Origin: Armatimonadota bacterium | Lineage (GTDB): Bacteria > Actinomycetota > Acidimicrobiia > Spongiisociales > UBA5794 | Length of the DNA: 8,266 bases | Reading direction: 5' to 3' | Assembly (NCBI GenBank): GCA_008501565.1 | Contig: QQUL01000363.1 | Location: 1-8,266 of the forward strand | Part shown: positions 6,666 to 8,266 of the stretch, piece by piece | Layout of the letters: every line of letters starts with the position of its first letter | Position numbering within the stretch: position 1 is the stretch's first letter | Notes under the pieces: model-generated | Seen by the model: the letters and a program-made list of their open reading frames with translations, nothing else | Told to the model about the DNA's origin: nothing | The model's database searches: none | Position numbers and translations under genes: made by a program

Positions 6666-7213
6666 ACCAGCGAATCAGTCGCACGATAATGGCGATTCTT
6701 GTAGGGCTTCTCGTGGCCGCATGTGGGTCAGCGGATACCACGGGTCCTCCCGATATCAACTATGGCCGTGACCTTTGCGTGCAGTGTGGGATGATCATCA
6801 GCGAGGCACGATTTGCCGCGGCATACGAGCTCGCGGACGGCACGCAGAAGTCCTTTGACGACGTGGGGGGCCTTATCGTCCACCAACGCCAGACCGGCGA
6901 TAGCCTTGATCCCGAAAAGACATGGGTACACGACTCTGAGACTGAGGAATGGGTTGCCGTTGACGTCGCATATTTCGTTCCCACGTTGTCGGTCACAAGC
7001 CCGATGGGTCATAGCATTCTCTCGTTCTCCGATGAGGACCGAGCGAGTGCATTCGCAACCGACGTTGGCGGCGAGGTCATCGATTGGAGCACCGTGATGG
7101 AGCTTCCCGATGTCGGCGGCCTCATCGGCGATCATCACACAGACACAGACACGCCAATGGGCGACATGAACATGGGCTCGGAAGAACCCAACCAACACAA
7201 TGACAACGGATAA
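6662..7213 (+). CDS. nosL: NosL, lipoprotein copper chaperone, with His/Met-rich tail
   Basis: NosL is an outer-face lipoprotein that binds Cu(I) and delivers it to apo-NosZ via NosDFY. The signal peptide ends in a lipobox with Cys21 (LVAAC). The metal-binding family motif is LCVQCGMII, with Cys39, Cys42 and Met44. The NosL core runs to about residue 155. A C-terminal tail (156-183) carries His158, His159, Met166, Met169, Met171 and His179 and looks like an additional metal-binding or flexible segment. The start at 6662 overlaps the nosY stop (ATGA) and has GAAAGGTGG (6647-6655) six bases upstream; a longer in-frame version starting at 6605 would hide the lipobox internally. The 183-residue length is typical to slightly long. 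Confidence 0.95.
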   Translation: MNQRISRTIMAILVGLLVAACGSADTTGPPDINYGRDLCVQCGMIISEARFAAAYELADGTQKSFDDVGGLIVHQRQTGDSLDPEKTWVHDSETEEWVAVDVAYFVPTLSVTSPMGHSILSFSDEDRASAFATDVGGEVIDWSTVMELPDVGGLIGDHHTDTDTPMGDMNMGSEEPNQHNDNG

Positions 7214-7219
7214 AGGAAG
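7212..7219 (+). promoter_or_regulatory. Ribosome binding site fixing the cytochrome start
   Basis: AAAGGAAG lies seven bases before the ATG at 7227. This spacing, and the fact that the signal peptide with its lipobox begins at that ATG, decide against the in-frame ATG at 7200, which has no comparable site and adds nine polar residues. Confidence 0.75.
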
Positions 7220-7226
7220 AAACAAC

Positions 7227-7643
7227 ATGACACTCAAGAAGATGTTCATCGTTGTCGCTGTCCTTGCCCTTGCTCTCGCCGCATGCGGTGGAAGCAGCGG
7301 TGACGGCGGGGACGGGGACGGCGGTGGCTCAGCCACAACAACTGCCGCTTCCGGAGGAGGCTCGGGAGATGCGGCCGCTGGTGCGACGGTCTACACGGGA
7401 ACCTGCGCGACATGCCACGGCCCAACCGCCGGTGGTGTCGATGGTCTCGGTAAGCCACTCGCTCCCAGCGAGTTCGTGGTGGCCAACTCCGAGGATGAGC
7501 TCGTAGCGTTCATCAAGGTGGGGCGCCCCACAAGTGATCCTGCCAACACGCAGGGTGTGGACATGCCACCAAAGGGTGGCAATCCATCACTTTCTGATCA
7601 GGATCTACACGACGTTGCGGCCTACATCAAGTCCCTCAACTGA
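7227..7643 (+). CDS. Small lipoprotein cytochrome c (probable electron donor to NosZ)
   Basis: This 138-residue monohaem class I cytochrome c has a lipoprotein signal peptide with a LAAC lipobox (Cys20). A Gly/Ser/Asp/Thr linker (about 21-50) sets the haem domain away from the membrane. The haem is bound by CATCH (Cys60, Cys63, His64) and the likely distal ligand is Met113 in GVDMPPKGG. The C-terminal helix DLHDVAAYIKSLN is typical of the fold. It follows nosL after 13 bases and closes the operon, so it probably carries electrons to CuA of NosZ, or to the NirK-like protein downstream. Clade II clusters elsewhere encode NosC cytochromes in comparable positions; I do not assign that symbol because orthology cannot be shown here. 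Confidence 0.93.
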   Translation: MTLKKMFIVVAVLALALAACGGSSGDGGDGDGGGSATTTAASGGGSGDAAAGATVYTGTCATCHGPTAGGVDGLGKPLAPSEFVVANSEDELVAFIKVGRPTSDPANTQGVDMPPKGGNPSLSDQDLHDVAAYIKSLN

Positions 7644-7801
7644 CCGAAGGGTCCAGTCAAGGGTTAGTTGCCCGCGCAGCTCACTAAACAATGGATCCGG
7701 GTCTCCCGGACCCTTCAAAAAGACCACTTGAGCGGAAGCTCACAACAAAGAGCCAGAGCGTCCTTTGAGACGCTCTGGCTCCTAGTAAGGGAAGAGAGTG
7801 G
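7644..7801. other. Hairpin-rich gap between cytochrome c and the NirK-like gene
   Basis: This 158-base non-coding gap holds a long-range inverted repeat, GAAGGGTCC (7646-7654) with GGACCCTTC (7708-7716). A local hairpin, TCCGGG (7696-7701) with CCCGGA (7705-7710), competes for the same bases. There is also a small stem TGAGC-GGAA-GCTCA (7729-7742) with a GNRA-type loop, and a perfect 13-bp stem (7750-7781). I could not find a convincing -35/-10 pair for the downstream gene. Confidence 0.6.
7750..7781 (+). terminator. Perfect 13-bp stem-loop before the NirK-like gene (possible terminator)
   Basis: GAGCCAGAGCGTC (7750-7762) pairs perfectly with GACGCTCTGGCTC (7769-7781) around the loop CTTTGA. 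It is the strongest hairpin in the window. No T-run follows on the + strand (CTAGTAAGGG), so it is not a standard intrinsic terminator, although U-less terminators are reported in high-GC Gram-positives. It ends only five bases before the next Shine-Dalgarno sequence, so an mRNA-stabilising or processing role for the downstream transcript is an equally good reading. Confidence 0.5.
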
Positions 7802-8266
7802 ATGTCAGAAAAACAGCCATACCCACCCACGCCTGACCACACCCATTCGGTGCTCGGTGTCTGGACAGCCGTCGCCGTCGCCGGTGTCGGACTTGCCATC
7901 CTGATTGCAACGATTGCCCTCACCCTCATTGCGGTGCGGCCATCGATGGATCAGGCAACTGCGGATCTGCTCGTACAGAACTCGGTTGACAACCTCGACC
8001 TACCAACCGGTGGTTCGGGAGTTGCCGTCGACACGAGCCAAAGCGTCGTACCTGAGCTGACGCCTGTCGCAGATCTTCAGCCAGCGCCCGAGGGTGAGGT
8101 GCACGTCGTGTACGCGCCTGATACTGGCGCACCGATCGCACGTGACTATCAGGCGAAGTACGAGGTGCATCTCGAGGTTCTTGAGAACGTGTGCGAGATC
8201 GACGCCGCCAACGGCGTCAAGATCGACATGTGGGGCTACCGCGTCGATGGTGATTCCGAGGTTGTC
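7802..8266 (+). CDS. Membrane-anchored cupredoxin protein, probable copper nitrite reductase N-terminus (runs off window end)
   Basis: Only the first 155 residues are visible. Residues 1-16 are cytoplasmic and Pro/His-containing. About 20-45 is a membrane helix, and about 46-105 is a polar linker rich in Val, Asp and Pro. From about residue 108 the sequence GAPIARDYQAKYEVHLEVLE followed by IDMWGYRVDGD resembles the opening strands of the first cupredoxin domain of NirK-type multicopper proteins, where the (W)xxNGxVPGP segment comes next. None of the copper ligands is inside the window, so the reaction (nitrite to NO) is inferred from this fold and the nos context. Another multicopper oxidase remains possible. 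The ATG at 7802 has a strong AAGGGAAG (7787-7794) seven bases upstream. Confidence 0.6.
   Translation, partial: MSEKQPYPPTPDHTHSVLGVWTAVAVAGVGLAILIATIALTLIAVRPSMDQATADLLVQNSVDNLDLPTGGSGVAVDTSQSVVPELTPVADLQPAPEGEVHVVYAPDTGAPIARDYQAKYEVHLEVLENVCEIDAANGVKIDMWGYRVDGDSEVV

Noticed and set aside
7200..7226. Cytochrome start at the in-frame ATG at 7200
   Set aside because: It adds polar residues before the signal peptide and lacks the AAAGGAAG site that precedes 7227.
1..8266. Mobile elements, CRISPR arrays, tRNA or rRNA genes
   Set aside because: No transposase, integrase, direct-repeat array, terminal inverted repeats or RNA gene signature was seen on either strand.

Overview
The window holds a nitrous oxide reductase (nos) gene cluster on the + strand. 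It reads nosZ, a nosB-like membrane protein, nosD, nosF, nosY, nosL and a small c-type cytochrome. It is followed by the start of a membrane-anchored cupredoxin protein that looks like a copper nitrite reductase (nirK). A divergent, truncated SAM-dependent methyltransferase lies at the left edge. The nosZ is of the Sec-exported clade II ('atypical') type. All seven histidines expected for the CuZ cluster and the CuA Cys/His/Met set are present.

Organism: base composition looks moderately GC-rich. Several exported proteins carry lipoprotein signals (NosZ, NosL, the cytochrome), and NosD and the NirK-like protein carry membrane anchors. This suits a Gram-positive-type (monoderm) cell that keeps its 'periplasmic' enzymes tethered, for example an actinobacterium such as an acidimicrobial lineage. 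This is an inference from style only; other clade II nosZ hosts (Chloroflexota, Gemmatimonadota) are not excluded.

Layout: 1-347 (-) is the methyltransferase N-terminal half. 348-823 is a divergent non-coding region with a promoter embedded in a pair of TTGTGA-N6-TCACAA type operators (Rex- or CRP-like), then a leader of about 320 nt with two strong hairpins ahead of nosZ. 824-7643 is the nos operon; every junction from nosB to nosL is a four-base ATGA stop/start overlap. 7644-7801 is an intergenic region with several hairpins, including a perfect 13-bp stem. From 7802 the NirK-like gene runs off the window.

How it works together: NosZ reduces N2O to N2. NosD, NosF and NosY form the ABC-type system needed for CuZ assembly, and NosL is the lipoprotein copper chaperone. 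NosB is an accessory membrane protein of unknown role. The lipoprotein cytochrome is the likely electron carrier. No nosR, nosX, nosG or nosH is present, so the quinol-to-cytochrome link must lie elsewhere. The adjacent NirK-like gene suggests nitrite and N2O reduction are encoded side by side; no NO reductase is visible here.
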